A stretch of DNA of 7,538 bases from Candidatus Bathyarchaeota archaeon (lineage in GTDB: Archaea > Thermoproteota > Bathyarchaeia > Bathyarchaeales > Bathyarchaeaceae). Where the stretch lies: assembly GCA_020356305.1 (NCBI GenBank), contig CP070636.1:1243191-1250728 (forward strand), given 5' to 3'. Made by a program: the position numbers and the translations under genes. Under the pieces are notes generated by a model. It was not told the DNA's origin, made no database searches, and worked only from the letters and a program-made list of their open reading frames with translations. Below are positions 1 through 5,613 of this stretch, piece by piece. The stretch's first letter is position 1; each line of letters opens with the position of its first letter.

Positions 1-647
1 CATTTTTGGAGTTTTATTTTGGGAGTGAAATTGCTCCAGGTGGTTACGGGTGGATATTTCCTAAAGGTGAAGACACTGCTTATGTTGGTGTTGCCATTAG
101 CCAAGGTGATGCAGTGAAGGCCCAGCAATGCCTGAAATATTTTGTCCAAAATCACGTGATCTCGTCTGGTAGACTTCGAGATGCTCAACCGCTAGCATTT
201 CACTCAGGTATTTTGCCGATAGGCCCCATGCTAGATAAGTTTGTTTATGACGGGTTAATAGTTGTTGGCGACGCCGCCTGTCAGGCAAGTCCTTTGTTCG
301 GAGAGGGGATAAGATATGCATTGAAAGCTGGGAAAATAGCTGCGGAAGTTGCGGCAGAAGCCTTGGAAGATGGCGACAGTTCCAGAAGAAAACTGGAGAA
401 ATTTGAGAGAAGAGTCAGAAAAGAAATATTGTCAAACTACAGTCTTCTTTACAAGATACATCTTTACGAATGCTCGAGAAAAGATGAAGATTTTGAGAAG
501 CTCTTCGATGAACTTGAGAAAATGTTTCAAAACGATTCTGGACGACGTTTTCTAATAAAACTTTTTCGTAGTGAGATCACCAAGTGGGACATCACAAAAG
601 CTGGTTTTAAATTCTTACTGAAGATGCTTGCGAGCCATCAAAGCTAG
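1..647 (+). CDS. Geranylgeranyl reductase family FAD-dependent oxidoreductase, C-terminal part (5' cut by window edge)
   Basis: The reading frame is open from the first base to a TAG at 645-647, so the N-terminal half with the Rossmann GxGxxG motif lies outside the window. About 215 residues remain, against roughly 390-450 for the family. The start of the visible part (GSEIAPGGYGWIFPKG) matches the substrate-side sheet of these flavoproteins. At nt 267-320 the motif GDAACQASPLFGEGIRYA is the FAD-contacting GD motif followed by the family's (T/F)GEGI turn. The helical tail after it is also typical. Family members hydrogenate geranylgeranyl chains of archaeal membrane lipids (digeranylgeranylglycerophospholipid reductase) at the cytoplasmic membrane face. 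Archaeal genomes often carry several paralogues, so the exact substrate is not certain. The TTG at nt 6 is an internal codon, not the start. Nothing downstream suggests an operon; the next gene begins 115 nt later with its own ribosome site. Confidence 0.9.
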   Translation, partial: FLEFYFGSEIAPGGYGWIFPKGEDTAYVGVAISQGDAVKAQQCLKYFVQNHVISSGRLRDAQPLAFHSGILPIGPMLDKFVYDGLIVVGDAACQASPLFGEGIRYALKAGKIAAEVAAEALEDGDSSRRKLEKFERRVRKEILSNYSLLYKIHLYECSRKDEDFEKLFDELEKMFQNDSGRRFLIKLFRSEITKWDITKAGFKFLLKMLASHQS

Positions 648-667
648 CATTGGGTGCACATCTTGAG

Positions 668-677
668 ATGCATGCAT
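668..677. repeat. 10-bp perfect palindrome ATGCATGCAT
   Basis: Perfect self-complementary decamer in the 115-nt gap between the reductase and the winged-helix gene. It lies about 90 nt upstream of the latter's start. It could be a dimeric protein site, but one palindrome of this length may also be chance. Confidence 0.3.
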
Positions 678-736
678 TAATGGCTAACTTGTACGCTGGG
701 TGAAAAGGTTGACTTATTTCCAGAACGAAAGAAATA

Positions 737-746
737 TGCGCGCGCA
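737..746 (+). repeat. Alternating CG element, copy 1 (TGCGCGCGCA)
   Basis: Perfect 10-bp palindrome inside a 13-nt purine-pyrimidine alternation (734-746). It lies 16 nt upstream of the ATG at 763, close to where transcription would begin if the AT-rich ACTTATTTCC at about 712-721 acts as the TATA element. First of eight related sites in this window. Confidence 0.7.
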
Positions 747-762
747 GTACAGAGGGATGCCA

Positions 763-1938
763 ATGAATCGGATAACGCTGAGTCAGGCAAATCATTTTGT
801 CTTGCGAAAACAACATCTGATAGACGAATCGAGAAGTGAGGATGTTGTTCAAATAGTGAGAGACGTTGGTGGTTTGCATGCCACCAGCTCCAAAACACCC
901 TATTTGTCACTGTTTTCAAGAATGAGAAAATTTTCTAGAGAAATATTGGACGAAGAACTCTACAAAAAGAGGAACCTCGGGAAAATTCGTTACATTCGGA
1001 AAACAGTCTTTATCCTGCCAAAGGAAACAATCTCGGCTGCATTTGTCGCAACGAGAAGTCTGGTGGAACCCACCTCGGAGCAATATTCAAAATTTCTGGG
1101 GATTTCCGAAAAACAGTATGAAACGATCTCAAAGAGAATTATGAAAATCCTTGAAGGCAGAGGTATGACGACCAAGGAATGCAAGAAGGAGCTAGGAACG
1201 GCATTGAACATTTCTCCAATCGTTAACCTGATGTGCGATAAAGGCCTATTAATACGAGGGGAGCCGCAAGGTGGGTGGAAAAGCAACATTCACACATACT
1301 ACCTGTTTCGTGAATATTTTCCCGACGTAGATTTGAAGGCAATTGATGAAGGTGAAGCGAGGAGGCTTGTGGTAGAACAGTACCTTGCTTCATTTGGACC
1401 CGCAACTGGAAATGACGTTGCTTGGTGGACAGGATTTCCCAAAGGCCAAATAAGACAGATTATTACAGGTCTTCAAGACAAAGTTTCCTCTATCAGAATT
1501 CCAGGTACAGAAGCTGAATATCTCGTGTTGTCTTCGGACAGATCGTCTTTGATTCATATGAAAACACCAAAGAACCCTGTGATAAACATGCTACCAGGCC
1601 TTGATCCGTACCTGATGGGCTACAAAGATCGTGAAAGATACCTTAGCTCTAAATACTATAATTATGTCTTTGATCGGTCGGGAAACACCACGTCAACGAT
1701 TCTAGTAAACGGGGAAGTCATCGGAATCTGGGATTTTGCTGATAAACATGAACCCCTAATCAAACTGTTCTTATTTGAAGGAGTAAAAGAATCATTGTTG
1801 AAAGACATTCACTTTGCCGCAAAGAAAATCGGAGAATTTATCGCGTACAGAGAAGTGCAAACAAAAGAATGCGACTGCATGGTTCCTCTGACACAGAGAA
1901 CTGCTGGAAGCGTTATGTCGCCCCTCAGAGACTGTTGA
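763..1938 (+). CDS. Winged helix DNA-binding domain protein of the AlkZ/YcaQ (HTH_42) superfamily
   Basis: This 391-residue protein is full length for the superfamily (PF06224), whose characterised members are DNA glycosylases that unhook interstrand crosslinks (Streptomyces AlkZ, E. coli YcaQ). Recognisable blocks are the N-terminal ITLSQANHFVLRKQHL (4-19), DVGGLHATSSKTPYLSLFSR (34-53), the mid-protein block VEQYLASFGPATGNDVAWWTG, LLPGLDPYLMGYKDR-like MLPGLDPYLMGYKDR, and the characteristic end PLTQRTAGSVMSP. The catalytic QxQ or QxD motif of proven glycosylases aligns with H39-A40-T41 here, so this is a divergent subfamily and activity is not assured. The start at 763 is chosen because GAGGG (752-756) sits 6 nt before it and similarity begins at residue 4. 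An upstream ATG at 700 would add 21 unlikely residues and run through the CG element. The stub gene at 1965 follows after 26 nt and may share its transcript. Confidence 0.88.
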   Translation: MNRITLSQANHFVLRKQHLIDESRSEDVVQIVRDVGGLHATSSKTPYLSLFSRMRKFSREILDEELYKKRNLGKIRYIRKTVFILPKETISAAFVATRSLVEPTSEQYSKFLGISEKQYETISKRIMKILEGRGMTTKECKKELGTALNISPIVNLMCDKGLLIRGEPQGGWKSNIHTYYLFREYFPDVDLKAIDEGEARRLVVEQYLASFGPATGNDVAWWTGFPKGQIRQIITGLQDKVSSIRIPGTEAEYLVLSSDRSSLIHMKTPKNPVINMLPGLDPYLMGYKDRERYLSSKYYNYVFDRSGNTTSTILVNGEVIGIWDFADKHEPLIKLFLFEGVKESLLKDIHFAAKKIGEFIAYREVQTKECDCMVPLTQRTAGSVMSPLRDC

Positions 1939-1964
1939 TTCGTGAGACCGAGAGGTTGAGAAAC

Positions 1965-2222
1965 ATGGATAACTGGAAATCTTTGTTGAAAGCAGACCCA
2001 ACAAATTGGTTGTTGGAAAAAGAAAATCCTTCAGTAAGATATCTTACCCTAACTGAAATCCTCGACAAAACCGAAATTGATCCAGAAGTAATGAAAGCGA
2101 AGAATGAAATTATAATAATAGGAGCGGTTCCCGAGATTCTCGCTGAACAAAGGACTGAAGGCTATGCACGCGCGCATTCTTCGTTCTTAACCTTTTGCCT
2201 CCGCGGGGCTGCTAAAATGTAA
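1965..2222 (+). pseudogene. Truncated N-terminal remnant of a larger protein often labelled 'nitrogen fixation protein NifH' or prenyltransferase-like
   Basis: The ATG at 1965 has a good ribosome site (GAGGT, 1952-1956, 8 nt away). The first 67 residues contain WLLEKENPSVRYLTLTEILD and DPEVMKAKNEI, then VPEILAEQRTEGY. From memory this is the N-terminal leader of proteins of roughly 300 residues in archaea and bacteria, which databases often mislabel as NifH. They are not nitrogenase; an alpha/alpha toroid fold is likely. In relatives GY is followed by W and several hundred more residues. Here the frame instead enters the CG element at GCACGCGCGCA (2166-2176) and ends 18 residues after GY at a TAA. 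The last 36 nt are antisense to the end of the neighbouring minus-strand gene. I therefore call it a 3'-truncated pseudogene. An 85-residue peptide may still be made. The remainder of the gene is not visible elsewhere in the window. Confidence 0.7.
2166..2176 (+). repeat. Alternating CG element, copy 2 (GCACGCGCGCA), at the pseudogene breakpoint
   Basis: Identical 11-mer to the copy at 4056-4066, within a 15-nt strict pyrimidine-purine alternation (2163-2177). It begins at the codon where the 1965 reading frame stops resembling its family, and it lies 11 nt beyond the end of the minus-strand gene at 2187. Confidence 0.8.
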
Positions 2223-2627
2223 TTCGATCACCTTACCTCGTCTTCGAAGAAATGTGAGTAAGCCCAAGAGAAGGAGCATCAAGCCTAACAGAAGATAGTA
2301 TATTAATCTCATACCTATCCCTAGGTTTATGGCTTCGCCTGTTCTAGAGCCGAAGAATATAAGGGCGATATCTTTACCCCACGTAGTCATATCATACCAC
2401 GCTAGCCAGCCGATCCAAACTAGAATAATCGATCCTAAAGCTGTTAGAAACAAGCTAGGCAGATTCGTGCGTCCGCGCATGTGTAGGTACGTGTTTAGCT
2501 TGATGAGGCAGTGGGGGCACGCATAGTAATATCCTGTCGGTAGCGTTGATAAATCGTTTAAGCGAATTGGCTCTTCAATCTCTCTTTTGCATTTGGGATT
2601 TGGACAAATAATTCGTCGCTTGCGCAT
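2187..2627 (-). CDS. Zinc-ribbon membrane protein with two transmembrane helices
   Basis: This 146-residue protein begins MRKRRIICPNPKC and carries a four-cysteine zinc ribbon: C8 and C13 (CPNPKC), then C37 and C40 (CPHC). A basic linker follows, then transmembrane helix 1 at about 56-78 and helix 2 at about 108-127, ending in a short charged tail after RRR (128-130). The ribbon and the RRR tail imply that both ends are cytoplasmic, by the positive-inside rule. I know similar unnamed proteins from Bathyarchaeia-like genomes, but no function. The ribbon could bind nucleic acid or a protein partner at the membrane. The ATG at 2627-2625 has GGAG (plus-strand 2635-2638) 7 nt upstream. The gene overlaps the pseudogene tail by 36 nt in convergent orientation, and CG elements lie just beyond both of its ends (2166-2176 and 2717-2727). 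Confidence 0.8.
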   Translation of the reverse strand: MRKRRIICPNPKCKREIEEPIRLNDLSTLPTGYYYACPHCLIKLNTYLHMRGRTNLPSLFLTALGSIILVWIGWLAWYDMTTWGKDIALIFFGSRTGEAINLGIGMRLIYYLLLGLMLLLLGLLTFLRRRGKVIELHFSSPAEAKG

Positions 2628-2664
2628 GGGGGTTCTCCATATTATGTATTACGATTACCTATAC

Positions 2665-2697
2665 AATACTTATCTGTCGCTGATTATTAATACTTAT
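2665..2697 (-). promoter_or_regulatory. Promoter region of the zinc-ribbon gene with two AATACTTAT direct repeats
   Basis: On the plus strand AATACTTAT occurs at 2665-2673 and 2689-2697, exactly 24 bp apart; read toward the gene it is ATAAGTATT. The upper copy continues as AGTATTAATAATC and the lower as AAGTATTGTATAGG. Either could serve as TATA element, giving a leader of about 35 nt or about 13 nt, both including the GGAG site. The pair may be tandem promoters, or one TATA box plus a regulator site. Inferred from base composition and spacing only. Confidence 0.4.
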
Positions 2698-2716
2698 TGT
2701 TGTAGAAACTGGTAGA

Positions 2717-2727
2717 TGCGCGCGCGT
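2717..2727 (-). repeat. Alternating CG element, copy 3 (ACGCGCGCGCA on minus strand)
   Basis: Reads TGCGCGCGCGT on the plus strand, inside a 13-nt alternation (2716-2728). It lies 90 nt upstream of the zinc-ribbon gene and is inverted relative to copy 2, so the two sites bracket that gene. Confidence 0.8.
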
Positions 2728-2783
2728 GGTTTCAAATATCACTTTTTTCCTAAAGTCCATTTATGAAATCATAAAGGACCCTT

Positions 2784-2790
2784 ACGCGCA
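2784..2790 (+). repeat. Alternating CG element, copy 4, short form (ACGCGCA)
   Basis: Short member of the same family (TTACGCGCACTA), followed after three bases by seven T. It is in the 266-nt gap between the two minus-strand membrane genes. Confidence 0.45.
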
Positions 2791-2800
2791 CTATTTTTTT

Positions 2801-2812
2801 GGTGTCGACACC
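2801..2812. repeat. 12-bp perfect palindrome GGTGTCGACACC
   Basis: Self-complementary dodecamer directly after a run of seven T (2794-2800). As RNA it gives only a 4-bp stem with a TCGA loop, and on the minus strand no T-run follows it, so it is a poor terminator. A dimeric DNA-binding protein site is more plausible. It lies 82 nt past the end of the gene at 2894-3268 and 174 nt upstream of the zinc-ribbon gene start. Confidence 0.45.
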
Positions 2813-2893
2813 GTCTTCTAAGAATGAGAATATTAAGTATTCACATGCAAAAATGTACATTGGAATCGAAAGGGCAGCCCGCCTCGGCTGATC

Positions 2894-3268
2894 CTACTCT
2901 GATCTCCTCTTTGCACGAGATGACTTTTTCTTGCTCTGGAACCTCAGTTTGTCCTCTTCCAAGCTATAGGTCTTTTTCAATTCATCGAAGTACCAAGACC
3001 TTTGGGATGCGTAATGAATTGCCAAGCCAATCCCGAAGATGAGTGATATAAATCCAACAACTGTCAAGCCCATGCCTAAAAGACCATGGGTTTCAGTCAG
3101 GTGATACGGTAGGAAAAGAAACCATTGCATATTGGTTGTTGTCGTGACGGTTACTAAGATACCCCCGATAAGTAAAACCGCTCCCAGAACTCCTATTAGG
3201 AGGGAAACAGATTCGTTGTGCCTTGATTCTTCCGCTCTCTCATGCAAATAATTGGTGAAACCTATCAA
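2894..3268 (-). CDS. Small hypothetical membrane protein, two transmembrane helices and basic C-terminal tail
   Basis: A 124-residue protein with a charged amphipathic N-terminus (YLHERAEESRHNES), transmembrane helix 1 at about 21-41 and helix 2 at about 63-86. It ends in a hydrophilic tail that is strongly basic from 107 to 122 (SKKKSSRAKRR). By the positive-inside rule the tail and N-terminus are cytoplasmic, with a short external loop (NMQWFLFLPYHLTETHG). No catalytic or metal motif is visible and I cannot assign a function. The start is a TTG at 3268-3266, supported by GCAGGT on the minus strand (plus 3276-3281) 7 nt upstream; no in-frame ATG occurs before the first helix. It has the same orientation as the zinc-ribbon gene but is 266 nt away, so it is probably a separate unit. 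Confidence 0.72.
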   Translation of the reverse strand: MIGFTNYLHERAEESRHNESVSLLIGVLGAVLLIGGILVTVTTTTNMQWFLFLPYHLTETHGLLGMGLTVVGFISLIFGIGLAIHYASQRSWYFDELKKTYSLEEDKLRFQSKKKSSRAKRRSE

Positions 3269-3305
3269 TGTGTGTACCTGCTTTGAAATTCTGTAGATGT
3301 CAATT

Positions 3306-3316
3306 CTATGTAAACT
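3306..3316 (-). promoter_or_regulatory. Possible TATA element for the small membrane gene
   Basis: The minus strand reads AAGTTTACATAG here. A TATA box at this place predicts transcription starting near 3286, a leader of about 18 nt that includes the GCAGGT ribosome site. Based on composition and spacing only. Confidence 0.35.
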
Positions 3317-3404
3317 TTGTTAATCATCAATTCATATGACAAAAACTTAGCAACAATACAGTTCTTTGGAGGCGAAAAGAATGGTCAAGTGCCCATAACA
3401 TAAG

Positions 3405-3414
3405 TGCGCGTGCA
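3405..3414 (-). repeat. Alternating CG element, copy 5 (TGCACGCGCA on minus strand)
   Basis: Plus strand TGCGCGTGCA within a 13-nt alternation (3404-3416). Read on the minus strand it is copy 2 with one CG unit fewer. It sits in the divergent gap between the genes at 3268 (-) and 3507 (+). Confidence 0.7.
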
Positions 3415-3439
3415 TGAATATTCTTGCTTGAGAAATACT

Positions 3440-3447
3440 CTATTTAT
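3440..3447 (+). promoter_or_regulatory. Probable TATA element (CTATTTATG) for the 3507 gene
   Basis: AT-rich octamer TATTTATG in the divergent gap. The usual archaeal spacing of about 26 bp puts the transcript start near 3470, which is downstream of the ATG at 3456 and upstream of the ATG at 3507. This favours the later start. Confidence 0.4.
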
Positions 3448-3506
3448 GTTAGGAAATGAGAAGAAAGTGTCGTTGGACTAGTTCAGTAAGGGGAAGTACA
3501 GGGGAT

Positions 3507-3920
3507 ATGCCATATTACATAGCGGAGATACGTCTCAGGGGAATTGCCGAATACCTTTTAGTAATCGAGAAAATATACAGCAACGAATATAGGGCCAGAA
3601 GAGCTGTCAATCAAGAGAAGAACAACTTTGTGCACAGTAGAGGAAAAGAGAGATTTGAACGCGAGGAAAAAGCTCGAAGGAAATATGGCCTTCTCCTGAA
3701 CGAAGCGATAAGTACCCTAAAAGAGAAACTCAATGTGGTGCGGATGCACAAAAAGAAGGTTGACGTGACACCGAAAAAAGAGGTTTGGGCAGTGTTTGGT
3801 TCCACTACACCCATCGAAGCCGTTGAAATTTACGGTAGGGGCAAACTAGCCGCAAATAGCATTGAAGAACTGCAGAAACTTCTCAGAAAACGCGGAAACA
3901 TAGACCTGTATGTCACGTAA
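3507..3920 (+). CDS. Hypothetical basic, helix-rich protein
   Basis: 137 residues from the ATG at 3507; an in-frame ATG at 3456 would add 17 residues of uneven composition. I prefer 3507 because the likely TATA box at 3440-3447 places the transcript start after 3456, and MPYYIAEIRLRG looks like a natural N-terminus. The GGGG before it is only 2 nt away, so the evidence is modest. The protein has a short strand-like start, then a long charged helical stretch (about residues 12-80) rich in Arg, Lys and Glu, including EREEKARRKYG. A compact C-terminal segment follows (VWAVFGSTTPIEAVEIYGRGKL, then SIEELQKLLRKRGNIDLYV). There is no signal peptide, membrane helix, cysteine pair or known catalytic motif. 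High basic charge would suit a nucleic-acid-associated role, but that is a guess. I do not recognise the family. It appears monocistronic. Confidence 0.65.
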   Translation: MPYYIAEIRLRGIAEYLLVIEKIYSNEYRARRAVNQEKNNFVHSRGKERFEREEKARRKYGLLLNEAISTLKEKLNVVRMHKKKVDVTPKKEVWAVFGSTTPIEAVEIYGRGKLAANSIEELQKLLRKRGNIDLYVT

Positions 3921-3971
3921 TCATTTGGGTTTCTTAAACTATCGATGGGCATTCTTACCTGCATGTTTACA

Positions 3972-3986
3972 TTTTGATTTCTTTTT
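3972..3986 (+). terminator. T-rich archaeal-type terminator after the 3507 gene
   Basis: TTTTGATTTCTTTTT on the coding strand, about 50 nt after the TAA at 3918-3920. Archaeal termination commonly occurs at such T-tracts without a hairpin. A second tract, TTCTTCTTTTTT, lies at 4090-4101. Confidence 0.4.
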
Positions 3987-4055
3987 CCAGCCATTGAATT
4001 TTCTTTTCTCTGTGCCTCCAGAACAGGTCAGTGACTATGTAATGAAAGGCTAGCC

Positions 4056-4066
4056 GCACGCGCGCA
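4056..4066 (+). repeat. Alternating CG element, copy 6 (GCACGCGCGCA)
   Basis: Exactly the same 11-mer and orientation as copy 2, with different flanks. It lies between the two T-tracts in the 251-nt gap before the CDF transporter gene, 105 nt upstream of that start. Confidence 0.8.
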
Positions 4067-4134
4067 ACCAGGGAAGATGTCGCGTGATCTTCTTCTTTTT
4101 TCTGCATGTGCGGTTTTGTCTTGAGTACAAAAGA

Positions 4135-4145
4135 AAAACTTTAGA
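4135..4145 (+). promoter_or_regulatory. Possible TATA/BRE element for the CDF transporter
   Basis: AAACTTTAGA preceded by GAAAA resembles a weak BRE plus TATA box. Spacing predicts transcription from about 4169, just before the ATG at 4172. No Shine-Dalgarno sequence precedes that ATG, so a leaderless or near-leaderless message is likely. Confidence 0.35.
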
Positions 4146-4171
4146 CGTACCCCGACACCTATTGTCTTACG

Positions 4172-5554
4172 ATGTCAACTAAACGTTCTGCGACAGGCCA
4201 GCGTGCTGCCAAAAAAGGGATTCTCGCAGGCGGCTTACTCACCGTCATAGAGTTTACTGGAGGACTGGCTTCTGGTAGCCTAGGGCTGCTATCAAGTGCT
4301 TTCAACACTTTGACAGATTTCATAGCGGCGGTTATCACGTTTTTCGCCGTCAGGGAAAGCAGTAAACCTCCCGACGAGGTTCACATGTATGGACATGAGA
4401 AGATCGAGTCTGCCGCAGCAATAGGTGAGATTCTTCTTCTTTTCATCGTGTGCTCATGGATAGGGTACACTGCTTTCTCAAGATTGATGTTTGGAGGGCA
4501 AAAGATTGAGTTATTCTGGATAGCTTTGGGCACCAACTTTGTTTCGATCCTTGTAGACATGTTTGCCTACTGGAACCTTAAAGGGTCCTCCAAAAAACAT
4601 AAAAGCCAAGTTATGGAAGCATGTGCACTCCACTTCATGAGCGACCTCCTCATCGCTGTAGTTGTAATAATCGGTTTAGTGTTTTATTCGTTTGGAGTGT
4701 GGCACGCAGACTCAATTGCCGCTCTATGCATCGTCGGTTACATAATCTATTCGGGCTTGAATATAGTTAGAGATTCCTTTAGCACGCTTGTAGACGCAGC
4801 GCCCAAGGACGTACTGGATGAAATAAAAGAACAGATCCTTCGGGTAGATGGAGTCAAAGATTGCCACCATCTCAGGGTCAGGCGGGCTGCCTCAAAATTC
4901 TTTGTGGATGCTCACGTAGAGATCGACGGACAGATTCCTTTAAATCAAGCCCACTCAATAGCCTCGAGCATAGAGGAACAGATCGTAAAAGTCTTCCCTG
5001 ACTCAGACACCTTGATACATACCGAGCCTCACATTGGAGAGGACCCCATAGCGGTGATCAGAAACATGGCCTCACAAATTTCTGAGATCAAAAATATACA
5101 TGGAATAGCTGTGGAGACTCTCGGCGAGAAACTTTCGGTCGCTTACCACCTTGAACTCGAGCCTGAAATCTCGGTTAAATCTGCTCACGAAATCGCGAAT
5201 CGTTTAGAGGAACGCCTCAAAACAGAACTCAAGAACGTTTCCGCAATAGTAAGCCATCTCGAGCCGGCTATCGGACTAGTGAAATCCTATTCCAATTCAC
5301 AACCATCACGAAGGTTACAAAAGCGGATAACTCAGGTTTGCCAGAGTCTATCTGAAGTCCAATCTGTTCATGAGATCCAGATCTTAACCCATCACGGAAG
5401 ATATAGTGTAACCTTGCACTGCACAATTGATGACTCGATGACTCTGGTTCAAGCTCACGAGGTCGCCACTAAAATAGAGGAAAAGATTAAGATGACCAAC
5501 GAGAAGATCGATCAAGTGAATGTACATTGTGAACCGCGAGAGGATTCGAGTTGA
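4172..5554 (+). CDS. Cation diffusion facilitator (FieF-like) metal exporter with three tandem C-terminal domains
   Basis: 460 residues, against about 300 for FieF/YiiP. The family are homodimeric proton-coupled exporters of Zn, Fe, Mn or similar divalent ions in the cytoplasmic membrane. Six transmembrane helices are visible (about 15-35, 42-62, 80-104, 114-135, 148-173, 178-200). Residue numbers match E. coli FieF almost exactly: site B D68, H71 and H75 are kept, and site A keeps D49, H154 and D158 but has N45 where FieF has Asp. The first cytoplasmic domain (about 211-287) holds H232, H248, H261, H283 and E285 at the FieF zinc-site positions. The same fold pattern repeats at about 290-365 (H310, H326, H339, H362, E364) and 378-455 (H400, H416, H429, H452, E454). 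Each copy has an AHxxAxxxEE helix and an EP near its end. Metal selectivity cannot be stated. The gene appears monocistronic and probably leaderless, and is convergent with the next gene. Confidence 0.95.
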   Translation: MSTKRSATGQRAAKKGILAGGLLTVIEFTGGLASGSLGLLSSAFNTLTDFIAAVITFFAVRESSKPPDEVHMYGHEKIESAAAIGEILLLFIVCSWIGYTAFSRLMFGGQKIELFWIALGTNFVSILVDMFAYWNLKGSSKKHKSQVMEACALHFMSDLLIAVVVIIGLVFYSFGVWHADSIAALCIVGYIIYSGLNIVRDSFSTLVDAAPKDVLDEIKEQILRVDGVKDCHHLRVRRAASKFFVDAHVEIDGQIPLNQAHSIASSIEEQIVKVFPDSDTLIHTEPHIGEDPIAVIRNMASQISEIKNIHGIAVETLGEKLSVAYHLELEPEISVKSAHEIANRLEERLKTELKNVSAIVSHLEPAIGLVKSYSNSQPSRRLQKRITQVCQSLSEVQSVHEIQILTHHGRYSVTLHCTIDDSMTLVQAHEVATKIEEKIKMTNEKIDQVNVHCEPREDSS

Positions 5555-5591
5555 CTTGAATCGACAACACTTCAGAGAACTGATCTAGTGT

Positions 5592-5599
5592 CGCGCGCG
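5592..5599. repeat. Alternating CG element, copy 7 (CGCGCGCG)
   Basis: Perfect CG octamer in the 59-nt convergent gap between the CDF gene and the secreted-protein gene. Its flanks (GTGT before, GTTAAAC after) differ from the GCAC...A consensus, so it is the least typical copy. A gap between two gene ends holds no promoter for either gene, which argues against the element being a promoter part. Confidence 0.6.
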
Positions 5600-5613
5600 G
5601 TTAAACATACTTA

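Noticed and set aside
700..762. N-terminal extension of the winged-helix gene from an upstream ATG at 700
   Set aside because: Family similarity starts after 763, a GAGGG site is correctly spaced for 763, and the extension would translate the CG element.
1869..1964. Longer start for the truncated 1965 gene, overlapping the end of the winged-helix gene
   Set aside because: The ATG at 1965 has a good ribosome site and begins the recognisable MDNWKSLL leader; the upstream part is the other gene read in a wrong frame.
2165..2727. Insertion sequence with CG-element ends around the zinc-ribbon gene
   Set aside because: No transposase, no target-site duplication at the outer flanks, and the same element occurs in gaps that show no sign of insertion.
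2824..3042. 72-codon plus-strand reading frame
   Set aside because: Mostly antisense to the 2894-3268 membrane gene, low-complexity Ser/Pro composition, no ribosome site.
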